Shown here piece after piece: positions 34,064-43,426 of a stretch of DNA of 64,000 nucleotides (within the stretch, counting starts at the first letter, position 1; the number at the start of each line of letters is the position of its first letter). The notes under the pieces were generated by a model, which saw only the letters and a list, made by a program, of their open reading frames with translations, was not told the DNA's origin and searched no databases. Both the position numbers and the translations under genes were made by a program. This stretch comes from Sphingomonas rosea (lineage in GTDB: Bacteria > Pseudomonadota > Alphaproteobacteria > Sphingomonadales > Sphingomonadaceae): positions 496,001-560,000 of the forward strand of contig NZ_BAABBR010000001.1 in assembly GCF_039538065.1 (NCBI RefSeq), read 5' to 3'.

Positions 34064-35452
34064 TCAATAGGCGTCGGGGTGCACCAGCACCTTGGCTGTC
34101 CGCAGCACGATCGAGATGTCGCGCCACAGCGACCAGCCCGAGACATATTCGAGGTCGGCCTGGAGACGCGAAGTCAGGTGTTCGCGGGTGTGGGTCGCGC
34201 CGCGGAAGCCACGGACCTGGGCGAGGCCGGTGATCCCGGGCTTGAGCGCATGACGGTGCCAGTAACGCTCGTCGATGTGCCAGAAGAGCTGGTCGCCGGC
34301 GAGGCTGCCGAGCGCGTGGGGGCGAGGCCCGACGATGCTCATGCTCCCCAGAAGCACGTTGATGAGCTGGGGCAGCTCGTCGATGCTGGTCTTGCGGAGG
34401 AAGCGACCGACGACGGTGACGCGATCGTCGTCACGGCTGGCCGAGCGATTGCCGGCGACGTCGGTGCGCTCGCTGCGCATGCTGCGGAACTTGTAGATCT
34501 TGAAGATGAGGTTGCCATGGCCGACACGCGGCTGGCGGAAGAAGATCGGCCCGCGACTGTCGAGCTTGATGGCGAGCGCCACGAGCAGGAGGACGGGCGC
34601 CAGCACGATCAGCGCCGGCACGGTGAGCGCGAGGTCGAATGCACGCTTGGCGACGCGCTGGCGGAAGTTGAGCGGCCCGGCCGAGACGACCAGCGTGGTG
34701 TGTCCCTCGAGCTCGGCCACCCCGAGCGGGGCGAGGTCGTCATAGTCGCGAGTGAGGATCTCGCCCTGGATGTTGCTGCCCTTGAGCATCTGCGCCCAGC
34801 GGCCGGCCGTCCCGCGGCTGCACGAGATGACGACGCGGTCGGCACCCTTGAGGATGTCGCTGAGGCCGATCAGCATCGCCGCGTCCGACGGGTCGGGGCG
34901 GATACCGACTTCTGCCGCGTTGAGCGCCAGCACGCCCGGGGGCGCCTTTTGCATCGGACCATCGACGAGCAGGATGTCGTTGGTGAAGCGGTTCTGCAGG
35001 CGGCGGCGGATGGTGTCGCCGGCAAGCTGGCGAACCGCACAAAGGGCAGCGAAGCCGATGACGAAGGTCGAGCCCGTCATCATGCGCGACAGCCGCTGAT
35101 CGACCTTGAGAAAATAGGAGAGCAGGAAGAGCAGCGCGAAGGCGAGCATCCATGCACCGGTGGCGCGGGCAATGCCGCTCATCGGGTTGCGAAGCACGTC
35201 GAGGGTGTAGGCGCCGAGGCCGACCGCCGTGATCGCGTAAAGCGCGAGGATCGCGCCCGACACACCACGCCAGCCGTCGGGCATCACTTCACCGAAGCGA
35301 AGCAGTGCGCCACCGATCACCGCTGCGGAGACGACGGCGAGGTCGAGAATCAGCAAGGTCGCGTACAGCTGCACGCGAAGCGGCCGGCGGGCGGCAATCT
35401 GGGGGTGCTTGGCTGCCTCCGTGAGGCTCCATGCGCTTCGTTCGAGATTCAT
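34064..35452 (-). CDS. Polyprenyl-phosphate hexose-1-phosphate transferase (WcaJ/GumD-like)
   Basis: The product has 462 residues from ATG 35452 (an earlier ATG at 35473 adds seven). Four N-terminal membrane helices (about residues 28-140) and a CoA-binding-like middle domain precede the catalytic bacterial sugar-transferase domain (about 275-462): [60 protein letters not shown] and [20 protein letters not shown]. It attaches the first sugar phosphate, probably glucose-1-phosphate, to undecaprenyl phosphate and so starts each repeat unit. The downstream GH5 gene is coupled to it. Confidence 0.92.
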   Translation of the reverse strand: MNLERSAWSLTEAAKHPQIAARRPLRVQLYATLLILDLAVVSAAVIGGALLRFGEVMPDGWRGVSGAILALYAITAVGLGAYTLDVLRNPMSGIARATGAWMLAFALLFLLSYFLKVDQRLSRMMTGSTFVIGFAALCAVRQLAGDTIRRRLQNRFTNDILLVDGPMQKAPPGVLALNAAEVGIRPDPSDAAMLIGLSDILKGADRVVISCSRGTAGRWAQMLKGSNIQGEILTRDYDDLAPLGVAELEGHTTLVVSAGPLNFRQRVAKRAFDLALTVPALIVLAPVLLLVALAIKLDSRGPIFFRQPRVGHGNLIFKIYKFRSMRSERTDVAGNRSASRDDDRVTVVGRFLRKTSIDELPQLINVLLGSMSIVGPRPHALGSLAGDQLFWHIDERYWHRHALKPGITGLAQVRGFRGATHTREHLTSRLQADLEYVSGWSLWRDISIVLRTAKVLVHPDAY

Positions 35453-35584
35453 TGACGCCCACTCATTCGGCACGCGACTTTGCCGGTCGCTTCAGAGTGG
35501 GTCCAACCGCCGAAAGCGACTGAAGTTTCTCGTTTAGCTAAACTTTAATTTAACTGAATCCCGGATTGGGACGGCAGTGTTGCC

Positions 35585-35707
35585 TCAGAACATCATCGCA
35601 ATGATGGCCGCCCAGAGCGCGACACCCGCGACGCAACAGGCGAAAAATGTCCGGACAAACGTGGCAGGTACCTGATCCTCGACGCCGACGATCTGCTCGT
35701 GCTTCAT
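35585..35707 (-). CDS. Small single-helix membrane peptide
   Basis: Forty residues from ATG 35707 with GGAGGGGG about nine bases upstream. The first 15 are charged (MKHEQIVGVEDQVPA), followed by one hydrophobic helix TFVRTFFACCVAGVALWAAI ending AMMF. The strong ribosome site supports real translation. It lies alone between the transferase gene and the divergent GH5 copy C. Function unknown; it could be a small subunit of the export machinery. Confidence 0.5.
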   Translation of the reverse strand: MKHEQIVGVEDQVPATFVRTFFACCVAGVALWAAIIAMMF

Positions 35708-36128
35708 CGTTCCACCCCCTCCAGTCCACCGCATGAACACTGACCATTTGGCGGACAGTGAAAGTTTATGACTCTTCCTTGACGCGATCAAGGTTAAAGA
35801 AGTGTGATCATTCAAGGCCAGGATGGCAGCGAACGCCACGGATTTGGCGAGAAACCGGCATTCTCGCCATCGCAACCGATTTCGTTACGGGTGCGCTACA
35901 AAGTAGAGGCGCAAGTTACCGCGCCCTGTTAACCGTTAATTACTGGGCCGCCTCAAGTTATTAATTGGCCCCGGCACCGTTCCAACCGAATAGGCGCCAT
36001 CGATTAGGGTCAAAAACCGCGTCACCGTAGGCCTTCCTTAAGAAGTTCGCCGCAAAACTACGCCTACCTCACGACCGCACCATCGCCGGTCGTGGGCCAG
36101 CAGGCCTTTACCCCGGGGGGGAAGCGTA
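35708..36128. other. AT-richer spacer between divergent polysaccharide genes
   Basis: There is no gene in this 421-base stretch. Together with 35453-35584 it forms the control region for GH5 copy C (rightward) and the small peptide and transferase genes (leftward). A perfect palindrome GTTTAGCTAAAC lies at 35532-35543 and GTTAACCGTTAATTA near 35929. These could be regulator sites. Confidence 0.35.
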
Positions 36129-38339
36129 GTGATCGGCATAAACATTTCGGGCGCCGAGTTCGGCGGCGGCATCGGCGGCAACAACGATAGCCAGTATCAC
36201 TGGCCGACGCTGTCCGAACTCCAATATTATCAAGCACGTGGCGTGGATCTCGTCCGCATTCCCTTTAGCTGGGAACGGATGCAGCCCAATGCCTGGGGGG
36301 CGCTCAGCACGACCGAACTCGGGCTCCTCAAGACGCTGCTCAGCAACGCCGCGACGCTCGGCATGGATGTCATCATCGACCTCCACAACTACGGGCGTTA
36401 CTATGGCAATGCGATCGGCGCCTCGAACGGGCCGAGCGCAGCGCAGTTCGCCGATTTCTGGGCCAAGCTCGCGTCCGAAGTGAAGGGTTACAGCTCGCTG
36501 GTCGGCTACGACCTGATGAACGAGCCCCACGACATGCCGACCGCCACCGCGTGGAAGGATGCCGCCCAGACCGCGGTCAACGCCATCCGCACGGTCGACA
36601 CCGTTCACAACGTCTATGTCGAGGGCAATGCCTGGTCGGGCGCCCATAGCTGGCAGCAGTATAATGCCGACTTCTTCATCAACGACCCCGCCGGCCGCCT
36701 GATCTATCAGGCCCACCAGTATTTCGACCGCGACAGCAGCGGCACCTATTCGGGAAGCTACGATCAGGAAGGCGCCTATCCGACGGTCGGCGTCGATCGG
36801 CTGAAGCCCTTCGTCGACTGGCTCAACGCCAATGGCCTCAAGGGCATGATCGGCGAGTTCGGCGCACCGAGCAACGACCCGCGCTGGCTCGAAGTGACCA
36901 AGAACGCGGTCGCCTACATGAATGCCAACGGCCTCGTCGGCACGGCGTGGGGCGGCGGCACTTGGTGGCCGAGCAGCTATTCGATGTTCATGGGCGCGCC
37001 GGGGCAGGCCGACAGCAACTATTTCACCGCGCTCAAAGACTATTTCACGCCCTATACCTGGAGCTGGCCGACGACGAGTTCGCCGACGCCGGCCCCTGCG
37101 CCTGCACCCGAGCCGACCCCGACGCCCGCGCCCGCGCCCGCGCCCGCGCCAGTCCCGGCGCCGGCTCCCGCCGCGGCCCCCGAGCCCGTCTATCACAACC
37201 AGGTGATCGGAACCGGCGTGGCCGAGACGCTCAAGGGAACGGCCGCCATCGACGTCATGGAAGCGAAGGAAGGCGACGACGTCCTCGTCGGCAGTCCCAG
37301 CGGTGATGTCGTCGACGGTGGCCCCGGGTCGGACCGGGCCGATTACAGCGCCTCGCCATTCGCAGTCGACATCGACTTCAAGCGCTGGCTGCAGATTGGC
37401 GGCGATGCCGAAGGCGATGTGCTCGCCAATATCGAGCATGTCACCGGCTCCGCCCTCCACGACCGCCTGCTCGGCGACGCCCTCGTCAACAACCTGTCGG
37501 GTGGCAATGGCGACGACTGGCTGGCGGGACGCGGCGGCGCCGACCGGCTCGACGGCGGCAATGGCGTCGACACGGCAAGCTATGAGGACAGCTCTTCGGC
37601 CGTCGACATCGACCTCCAGCGCCCGACGCAGCTCAGCGGCGACGCACAGGGCGACGTGCTGATCGGTATCGAGCACGTCATTGGCAGCGCCTTCAAGGAC
37701 AGCCTCCGTGGCGGCGCCCTCGCCGATATCCTGCGCGGCGGTGCGGGCGACGACTTCCTCGATGGCCGGGGCGGAGCGGATACGCTGGGCGGCGGCGAAG
37801 GGGTCGACACCGTCTCCTACGCCAACTCGAGTGGCGCGGTCCGCGTCAACCTCTACTGGGCGAGCCAGCAGGGCGGCGACGCGCAGGGCGATGTCCTCGT
37901 CGACGTCGAGAATATCGTCGGGTCGCGCTTTGCCGACAACATCACCGCCAATGGCGAGGCCAACGTGCTCGACGGCGGTTCGGGCAACGACTGGCTGACC
38001 GGCGGCTGGGGCAGCGACCGGCTGATCGGCGGAATGGGGCGCGACGTCTTCGTGTTCGATTCGATCGGCAACGCCAACGGCGACCGGGTCGTCGACTTCA
38101 ACGGCAAGGAAGACCGGCTCGATTTCTCGTTCATCGACGCCAGGCCGGGAATTGCCGGGGACCAGGATTTCGTCTGGCTCGGCGCCAAGGCGTTCACCGG
38201 CAATGGCGGCGAACTCCACATGACGAGCGATGTGGCGAACACCTATGTCGAGGGCGACGTGAACGGTGACGGCGTTGCCGATTTCACCGTGGCGCTGACG
38301 GGATTGCACAATCTCAATACGAGCATGTTCATCCTCTAG
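36129..38339 (+). CDS. GH5 cellulase-like enzyme with long RTX repeat region (copy C)
   Basis: The product has 736 residues from GTG 36129, with GGGGGGAAG upstream. The GH5 domain (1-312) closely matches copy A: IIDLHNYGRYYGNAI, LMNEPHDMP, MIGEFGAPSND. An unusually long Ala/Pro/Thr linker (about 319-354) leads to three tandem units of about 110 residues with AVDIDLQRPTQLSGDAQGDV-like beta blocks between RTX motifs (GGNGDDWLAGRGGADRLDGG). The end carries a calcium loop GDVNGDGVADFTV. No signal peptide, so type I secretion is expected. Likely an extracellular endoglucanase acting on the cluster's own polymer. Confidence 0.88.
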   Translation: MIGINISGAEFGGGIGGNNDSQYHWPTLSELQYYQARGVDLVRIPFSWERMQPNAWGALSTTELGLLKTLLSNAATLGMDVIIDLHNYGRYYGNAIGASNGPSAAQFADFWAKLASEVKGYSSLVGYDLMNEPHDMPTATAWKDAAQTAVNAIRTVDTVHNVYVEGNAWSGAHSWQQYNADFFINDPAGRLIYQAHQYFDRDSSGTYSGSYDQEGAYPTVGVDRLKPFVDWLNANGLKGMIGEFGAPSNDPRWLEVTKNAVAYMNANGLVGTAWGGGTWWPSSYSMFMGAPGQADSNYFTALKDYFTPYTWSWPTTSSPTPAPAPAPEPTPTPAPAPAPAPVPAPAPAAAPEPVYHNQVIGTGVAETLKGTAAIDVMEAKEGDDVLVGSPSGDVVDGGPGSDRADYSASPFAVDIDFKRWLQIGGDAEGDVLANIEHVTGSALHDRLLGDALVNNLSGGNGDDWLAGRGGADRLDGGNGVDTASYEDSSSAVDIDLQRPTQLSGDAQGDVLIGIEHVIGSAFKDSLRGGALADILRGGAGDDFLDGRGGADTLGGGEGVDTVSYANSSGAVRVNLYWASQQGGDAQGDVLVDVENIVGSRFADNITANGEANVLDGGSGNDWLTGGWGSDRLIGGMGRDVFVFDSIGNANGDRVVDFNGKEDRLDFSFIDARPGIAGDQDFVWLGAKAFTGNGGELHMTSDVANTYVEGDVNGDGVADFTVALTGLHNLNTSMFIL

Positions 38340-38346
38340 CGCGCTC

Positions 38347-38387
38347 GGGGCAGGCCGGATCCATCCGGTCCGGGCCTGCCCCCCTTT
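38347..38387 (+). terminator. Terminator after GH5 copy C
   Basis: GGGGCAGGCC pairs with GGCCTGCCCC, with an inner CCGGAT/ATCCGG extension, followed by CCTTT. It lies eight bases after the stop codon. Confidence 0.65.
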
Positions 38388-38421
38388 CGCACCCATCTGG
38401 CCGACGGTGCGTTTGGCTCGC

Positions 38422-39486
38422 ATGGCGACCCGAGACCGGCCCCTCGATTATTATGAAGTGCTGCAGGTCGGGCGCGACGCGTCGGCCGACGAGCTGACCG
38501 CCGCCTATCGCGCGCGCATTCTCGCCATTCGCGACGTGCCGGGATCGGGCGAGGAGACCCGCCGGCTGAACCTCGCCTATCGCGCGCTCAGCAATCCGGA
38601 GCGTCGGCGTGAGTACGATGCTTCGCTCGACGGCGGGCCGAGGGCAGATCCGACGGAGGTCGAAGAACGGCCAGTCGAAACGCCCCCACCCCCCTCCCCC
38701 GCCGACGAGGATCACGAAGCGCTGGTGGCCGAGCGCCCGCAGCGCCGCAGGACTGGGCTCATGGCGTTCGCCTCGGTCCTCGCCTTGCTGCTGCTCGTCG
38801 CCGGCGCGTGGGCGGCCGGGCTGTTCGGCACGGACAGGCAGGTCGCCCAACGGAATGACGGAAGTGGGCAAGCCGGACCCCCGGCCTCGACCGAAGTTGC
38901 GACGGCCGACCCCCAGCCGAACATCTACGACAAGATCGTCGCGGCCCTACCCGATCCTGTTGCGCGCCAGCTGAAACCCGAGGAAGCGCAGGCTGGCACC
39001 GAGACGGCGGAAGTCATCCCGCCGGTCGTCCGCTCGACCATCCCGCGCGAGACCCAGTCGGCTGCACCATCGCCAAGGGCCGCCGAGCCGACCTCGGACG
39101 CGGTCGAACCCAGCCCTCCGAGCGACACCGCGACCACGACCGAAGAACCGACCCCCGATCCGACGCCAGCCCCGCCGCCGCCACCACCGGCACCGGTCGA
39201 TCGCAGCGCGGGTCCGCGCCTGCTGTCAGGGGGCCTGGTCGATGGCGACAACCAGGGCGGCCGCTTCCAGGGGACTGTCGGGGTTCGCCTTGCCATCGGC
39301 GCCAACGGCCGCGCGAGCAGCTGCCGGGTGGTGCGGACGAGCGGCAATGGCGCGCTCGATTCCACGACCTGCGCCCTTCTACAGCAGCGACTGGTCTTCG
39401 CGCCGGCGCGTGACCAGAACGGCAATGCCGTCGCCACTGAAGTGGAATCGTCCCACGTCTGGGGCCGGATCCCGCGTCGGCGCTAG
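38422..39486 (+). CDS. Degenerate J-domain / TonB C-terminal domain fusion protein
   Basis: The product has 354 residues from ATG 38422 (an upstream GTG at 38407 adds five). Residues 7-70 form a J-like domain (LDYYEVLQVGRDASADELTA, then LAYRALSNPERRREYDAS), but the essential HPD loop is replaced by IRDVPG, so Hsp70 stimulation is unlikely. A membrane helix follows at about 112-132 (MAFASVLALLLLVAGAWAAG), then a long Pro/Thr/Glu-rich periplasmic stretch and a TonB-family C-terminal domain (about 275-350, GTVGVRLAIGANGRASSCRV with two cysteines). Normal TonB proteins have no cytoplasmic J part. There are no exbB/exbD neighbours. It ends four bases from the convergent manC gene. Confidence 0.75.
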   Translation: MATRDRPLDYYEVLQVGRDASADELTAAYRARILAIRDVPGSGEETRRLNLAYRALSNPERRREYDASLDGGPRADPTEVEERPVETPPPPSPADEDHEALVAERPQRRRTGLMAFASVLALLLLVAGAWAAGLFGTDRQVAQRNDGSGQAGPPASTEVATADPQPNIYDKIVAALPDPVARQLKPEEAQAGTETAEVIPPVVRSTIPRETQSAAPSPRAAEPTSDAVEPSPPSDTATTTEEPTPDPTPAPPPPPPAPVDRSAGPRLLSGGLVDGDNQGGRFQGTVGVRLAIGANGRASSCRVVRTSGNGALDSTTCALLQQRLVFAPARDQNGNAVATEVESSHVWGRIPRRR

Positions 39487-39490
39487 CCGG

Positions 39491-40909
39491 TCAGGCGCGT
39501 CCGTACTGGTCGTCGATGCGGACGATGTCGTCCTCGCCGAGATAGGGACCGCACTGCACCTCGACGAGCTCGAGCGGCACCTTGCCCGGATTGGCGAGGC
39601 GGTGCGTCGTGCCGGCGGGGATGTAGGTCGACTGGTTTTCCTGAAGGAGCTTCACCTCGTCGCCGACGGTCACCTCGGCGGTGCCGGAGACCACGACCCA
39701 ATGCTCCGAACGATGATAGTGCATCTGGAGCGAGAGCGTTTCGCCCGGCGCGACCAGGATGTGCTTGATCTGGAAGCGCGCGCCAATGTCCTTGGTCTCG
39801 TAGCTGCCCCACGGACGTTCGACGCGCGACGGGAGGATGGCGAGCTGGGTTTTCTCCTTGCGGAGCCGTTCGACCACCTCACGCACTTCGGCCGCGCGTT
39901 CGATGGGCGCGATGAAGACGGCGTCGCGCACGGCGACCACCACCATCCGCTCGAGGCCGACGGCGGCGACCGTAACGGTCCCCTCGGCGCGAATGATCGA
40001 ATCCCTCGTGTCGATGGCGATGATCTCGCCCTTGAGCGCGTTGCCGTTCGCGTCCTTCTCGGCGATCTGCCAGACAGCGCCCCACGACCCGACATCGGAC
40101 CAGGCCATGTCGACCGGCACGACGTAGGCGCGGTCGGTCTTCTCCATGATCCCGTAGTCGATCGAGATGCTGGGAGCCCGCTCGAAGGCGCTGCGCTCGG
40201 GGCGGACGAACTTGCCATCGGTGCTCTGCTGGTCGAGCGACTCCGAGATCGCCGAAACGAGGTCGGGCAGATGCCGGCCGGCTTCTTCGGCGAGTGCCGA
40301 GGCCTTGAACAGGAAGATGCCGCTGTTCCAATAATGGCCGCCGCGATTGACATAGTCTTCGGCGGCGGCGCGATCGGGCTTCTCGATGAAGCGCTTGACC
40401 GGGTGGGCCGCGCCGACGCCGACCGCATCGCTCACTTCGATATAGCCATATTGCGTGTTTGCCTCGGTCGGGCGGGCGCCGAAGGTGACGATCCCGCCCT
40501 GCTCGGCGGCGGCGATGCCCCCCTGGACGGCACGCGCGAACGCCTCATGGTCCTCGATCACATGGTCGGACGGGAGCAGGAGCAAGAGATCGTCCTCGCC
40601 GCGCGACAGCGACCACATCGCCGCCAGCAAAGCCGCGGCGGCGGTGTTTCGGCCCTTGGGCTCGAGAAGGATGGCGTCGACGTCGACGCCCGCCTGTTCG
40701 AGCTGGCGCTGGATGAAGAAGCGATGGTCCTCACCCGCGATGACGATCGGGGCACGATAGTCGGCGTTGACGACCCGGAGCGCAGTCTCCTGCAGCATGG
40801 TCCTGGCCGAGGAAATCGGCAGGAGCTGCTTGGGAAAGCTTTCCCGCGAGAGCGGCCAGAGCCGGGTCCCGGATCCCCCAGACAGAATGACGGGACGAAT
40901 GCTGGTCAC
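39491..40909 (-). CDS. manC: Mannose-1-phosphate guanylyltransferase / mannose-6-phosphate isomerase
   Basis: The product has 472 residues from GTG 40909, the usual length of the bifunctional type II enzyme (ManC/XanB/AlgA). The pyrophosphorylase signature VILSGGSGTRLWPLSRESFP, KQ and the substrate block VKRFIEKPD are in the first two thirds. The C-terminal cupin has VERPWGSYE, the metal-binding HYHRSEHWVVVSGTAEV and YIPAGTTHRLANPG. It makes GDP-mannose from mannose-1-phosphate (and fructose-6-phosphate by isomerisation), supplying mannosyl, and possibly fucosyl or rhamnosyl, donors for the polysaccharide. It is followed downstream on the other strand by the J/TonB gene. Confidence 0.93.
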   Translation of the reverse strand: MTSIRPVILSGGSGTRLWPLSRESFPKQLLPISSARTMLQETALRVVNADYRAPIVIAGEDHRFFIQRQLEQAGVDVDAILLEPKGRNTAAAALLAAMWSLSRGEDDLLLLLPSDHVIEDHEAFARAVQGGIAAAEQGGIVTFGARPTEANTQYGYIEVSDAVGVGAAHPVKRFIEKPDRAAAEDYVNRGGHYWNSGIFLFKASALAEEAGRHLPDLVSAISESLDQQSTDGKFVRPERSAFERAPSISIDYGIMEKTDRAYVVPVDMAWSDVGSWGAVWQIAEKDANGNALKGEIIAIDTRDSIIRAEGTVTVAAVGLERMVVVAVRDAVFIAPIERAAEVREVVERLRKEKTQLAILPSRVERPWGSYETKDIGARFQIKHILVAPGETLSLQMHYHRSEHWVVVSGTAEVTVGDEVKLLQENQSTYIPAGTTHRLANPGKVPLELVEVQCGPYLGEDDIVRIDDQYGRA

Positions 40910-40982
40910 GAGTGAACACTCCTTGGCGCCCTCGGCTTTCGGATCGGGGCGGCACTATTGAAGATTGAGAGGGCGGTAGCGG

Positions 40983-41699
40983 TCAGAGGACGAAGGGAAT
41001 GAACGATCCCAACGGCACCTGACTGAGATTCTTGAGGAAGCGGCGGGTCGCATTCTCGCCCACCACCACGACGTCGCGGCCATAGACCTGCGGATCGGCG
41101 ACGCGGCCGGCGCGAATCTGGCGCAGGCTGAACAGCGCGGCCATCTGCTGCGATCCCACGCGGCGGAAGATCACGACATTGTCGAGGTTGGCGATGTCGT
41201 CCGCGCCCTTGGCCGAGGCGATCGCCTGCTGAAGGGTCATGCGGCCGACGACCGGATAGTTGCCGGGGTCGCGAACCGCGCCATCGACGGTGACGGTGAG
41301 GCCAACCGCCTTCTTGATGTTCACGGTGACCTGCGGGTCACGGATGTAACGGCCACGCAGCTGCCCGGCGATGACGCTCGCCACTTCGGTCGGCGTCTTG
41401 CCGCCCGCGACGACATTGCCGACGAGCGGCAGCGACAGGTTGCCGGCGGCGTCCACCTCGCCTTCGCGGCGAAGCTCGGGCGCACCGAACACTTCGACCA
41501 CGAGCTGGTCGGACGGACCGATCCGGTAATTGGAGAAATCCTGCTCGTTGGTCTGGATGCCCGGCGCCGGAAGCGCCTGGCTGACGGTGACGGCAGTGCT
41601 GCCGCGACCGAGTTCAGGGGTGCCGGCGGCGCAGCCCGCGAGAGCGACCAACGCGGCCAGCGGGGCCGCACGAGTGACGTTGAACATGAAACTTCCCAT
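40983..41699 (-). CDS. Polysaccharide export outer-membrane lipoprotein (Wza/GumB-like)
   Basis: The product has 238 residues from ATG 41699, with GGGGAAG six bases upstream. ALAGCAAGTPE is a lipobox, so the mature protein is a lipoprotein. The polysaccharide-export domain (FSNYRIGPSDQLVVEVFGAP and VDAAGNLSLPLVGNVVAGGK) is followed by an SLBB domain (LTVTVDGAVRDPGNYPVVGR). The short length matches GumB rather than the 380-residue Wza, lacking the extra C-terminal domains. It exports the finished chain together with the Wzz-type protein. The gene lies 59 bases downstream of the flippase gene, likely in one operon. Confidence 0.9.
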   Translation of the reverse strand: MGSFMFNVTRAAPLAALVALAGCAAGTPELGRGSTAVTVSQALPAPGIQTNEQDFSNYRIGPSDQLVVEVFGAPELRREGEVDAAGNLSLPLVGNVVAGGKTPTEVASVIAGQLRGRYIRDPQVTVNIKKAVGLTVTVDGAVRDPGNYPVVGRMTLQQAIASAKGADDIANLDNVVIFRRVGSQQMAALFSLRQIRAGRVADPQVYGRDVVVVGENATRRFLKNLSQVPLGSFIPFVL

Positions 41700-41758
41700 C
41701 CGTGGCTTCCCCTGCCTTCCGGTGCCGTAACGAGCCGGGGCCCGCGCTGTTCCGCCGA

Positions 41759-43285
41759 TCACTGTCCCGAAGCAGGACGAAGCAGCCATGCCGCCATGCC
41801 GCGAAGCGGCGCCGGGAGACGCGCGGCACCCGGACGCAGGCGCGCCCGCTGATCTTCGCCCAGCGGAAGAAGCAATGCGGCGGCGACGAGATAGGCGACA
41901 CCGCCGGCGGCGAGCGAGAGGAGCAGGATGGCGAGCCCCTCGCCCAGCCACCAGCCGAGCGCCTCGGTCACCAGCGCGCCCACGCCGCCCGCGAGCATGA
42001 TCCTCGTCATCCATCCCCAGGTGACGAGACCCGGCACCTTGCGGTTTGCCGACCGCGCATTGAGCAGTCCCACGATCCCCTGGGCGATGAGGCGTCCGAG
42101 CGCCGCGCCGACGAGACCGAGATAGGCCGCGAGCGCGACACCGCAGGCAATCGTCAGCACCGCGCCGATGATCCCGTTGCGGGCCAAGGTCGAATTATGG
42201 TCGCCGGCATTGAGGACGCTGCCCACGGCAAGGGTCAGCGCCGAGCCCAGTCCGGCGAGGCAGAGGATCGAGGCGGCGAGCCGGCCACCGGCGAAGGCTT
42301 GGCCATAAAGCGCCGTCACGGCTTCGGGTGCCGCCACCGCCGCGATCAGGCACGCCGGAAGAAGCAGCGACAAGGCGAGGCGCACGGCCGAGCGGCTGGC
42401 CTCCGCGAAGTCGGTCGACTGGTTGGCGGCGGCATGGACGATATTGGGCAGGAGCGCATTGCAGATCATCATGCAGATCTGGAGCAGGAGCGCCGCGATG
42501 GTACCGGCCGCAGTGAACAGACCCACCGCCTCCGCGCCGACCATTTGGTCGACGATCAGGGTATCGGCCCGGACCCACAGCAGGGGCGAGAACAGGCTGG
42601 CAAGGTAGAAACTGGCGGCATAGCGCCGGATTGCCGGGGCCTCGGCGGGGGGCGCGACGCGCCCGACCCAGCGGACCTTGGACAGGCCCAGGATCATCGG
42701 CACGCTGAAGACGATGTAGCCGACGAAGCCGCCGTTCGCGCCATAAAGCAGGCTTCCGCCCACCGCGCCGCCGATCTGAAGCACCGTTCCTATGAGGGAA
42801 TAAAGGGTAATCGACCGGAATGCCCTGATCCCGCGCAGGAACTGGTAGGCGAAGGCATAGAGCATGTGAATGACGAAGCAGACGAGGACGAGCGCGCAGA
42901 AAGCATAGGCCTGCCCCGGTCCGCTCGCATATTTGGCGAGAATGTCGTTCCAGTAGAACCAGAGGATGCCCGCCGTGAGCACCAGCCCGCCGGCGATCGC
43001 CAGGAGAAACAGGCGGATCATGTAGCCGGCGATGAGGCGTGCGGCAGCTTCCTCGTCATCATGCGGGCATTCGGCCGCGAAGCGCGCCAGCGTTCCGCTG
43101 ATCCCGAGGTCGGCAAGGGTCGTCGTCAGAAAGACCAGCCACAGCGCCATCGCCACGGTCGCGGTTCCCTCGACTCCGAGCAGCCGGGCGATGATGATAG
43201 AAGCGGCAAATGAGCCGATGGCGCCGACGAGGCCGGAAACAACCGACTGCGAAGCGTGTTTGAGGACATTCGTGAAAAAGTTCAT
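41759..43285 (-). CDS. Polysaccharide flippase (Wzx/GumJ-type)
   Basis: The product has 508 residues with about 12-14 hydrophobic segments. LKHASQSVVSGLVGAIGSFA at the start, ARLLGVEGTATVAMALWLVF, and AGTIAALLLQICMMICNALL in the middle fit the MOP/MATE-like polysaccharide exporters. It would flip the lipid-linked repeat unit from the inner to the outer face of the inner membrane. It precedes the export lipoprotein gene on the minus strand and is divergent from the fused glycosyltransferase gene, with a 141-base shared control region. Confidence 0.88.
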   Translation of the reverse strand: MNFFTNVLKHASQSVVSGLVGAIGSFAASIIIARLLGVEGTATVAMALWLVFLTTTLADLGISGTLARFAAECPHDDEEAAARLIAGYMIRLFLLAIAGGLVLTAGILWFYWNDILAKYASGPGQAYAFCALVLVCFVIHMLYAFAYQFLRGIRAFRSITLYSLIGTVLQIGGAVGGSLLYGANGGFVGYIVFSVPMILGLSKVRWVGRVAPPAEAPAIRRYAASFYLASLFSPLLWVRADTLIVDQMVGAEAVGLFTAAGTIAALLLQICMMICNALLPNIVHAAANQSTDFAEASRSAVRLALSLLLPACLIAAVAAPEAVTALYGQAFAGGRLAASILCLAGLGSALTLAVGSVLNAGDHNSTLARNGIIGAVLTIACGVALAAYLGLVGAALGRLIAQGIVGLLNARSANRKVPGLVTWGWMTRIMLAGGVGALVTEALGWWLGEGLAILLLSLAAGGVAYLVAAALLLPLGEDQRARLRPGAARLPAPLRGMAAWLLRPASGQ

Positions 43286-43426
43286 GGCCGCGATTCTGTC
43301 CTGTTCATTCCCGGAATCGTGTGCCCAAATCGGTCAGACGCAACATATCTCCTCGCGGAGAGTAGTTGGCGTGCGCCGCCCTTACGCTGGTAGGGGCGAT
43401 TTCGTTGCCCAAGCAAGGTTGGATCA

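Noticed and set aside
36108..38423. A 771-codon minus-strand frame opposite GH5 copy C
   Set aside because: Its residues are Val/Asp/Arg/Gly-biased shadow sequence; the plus strand has both GH5 catalytic glutamates and RTX repeats.
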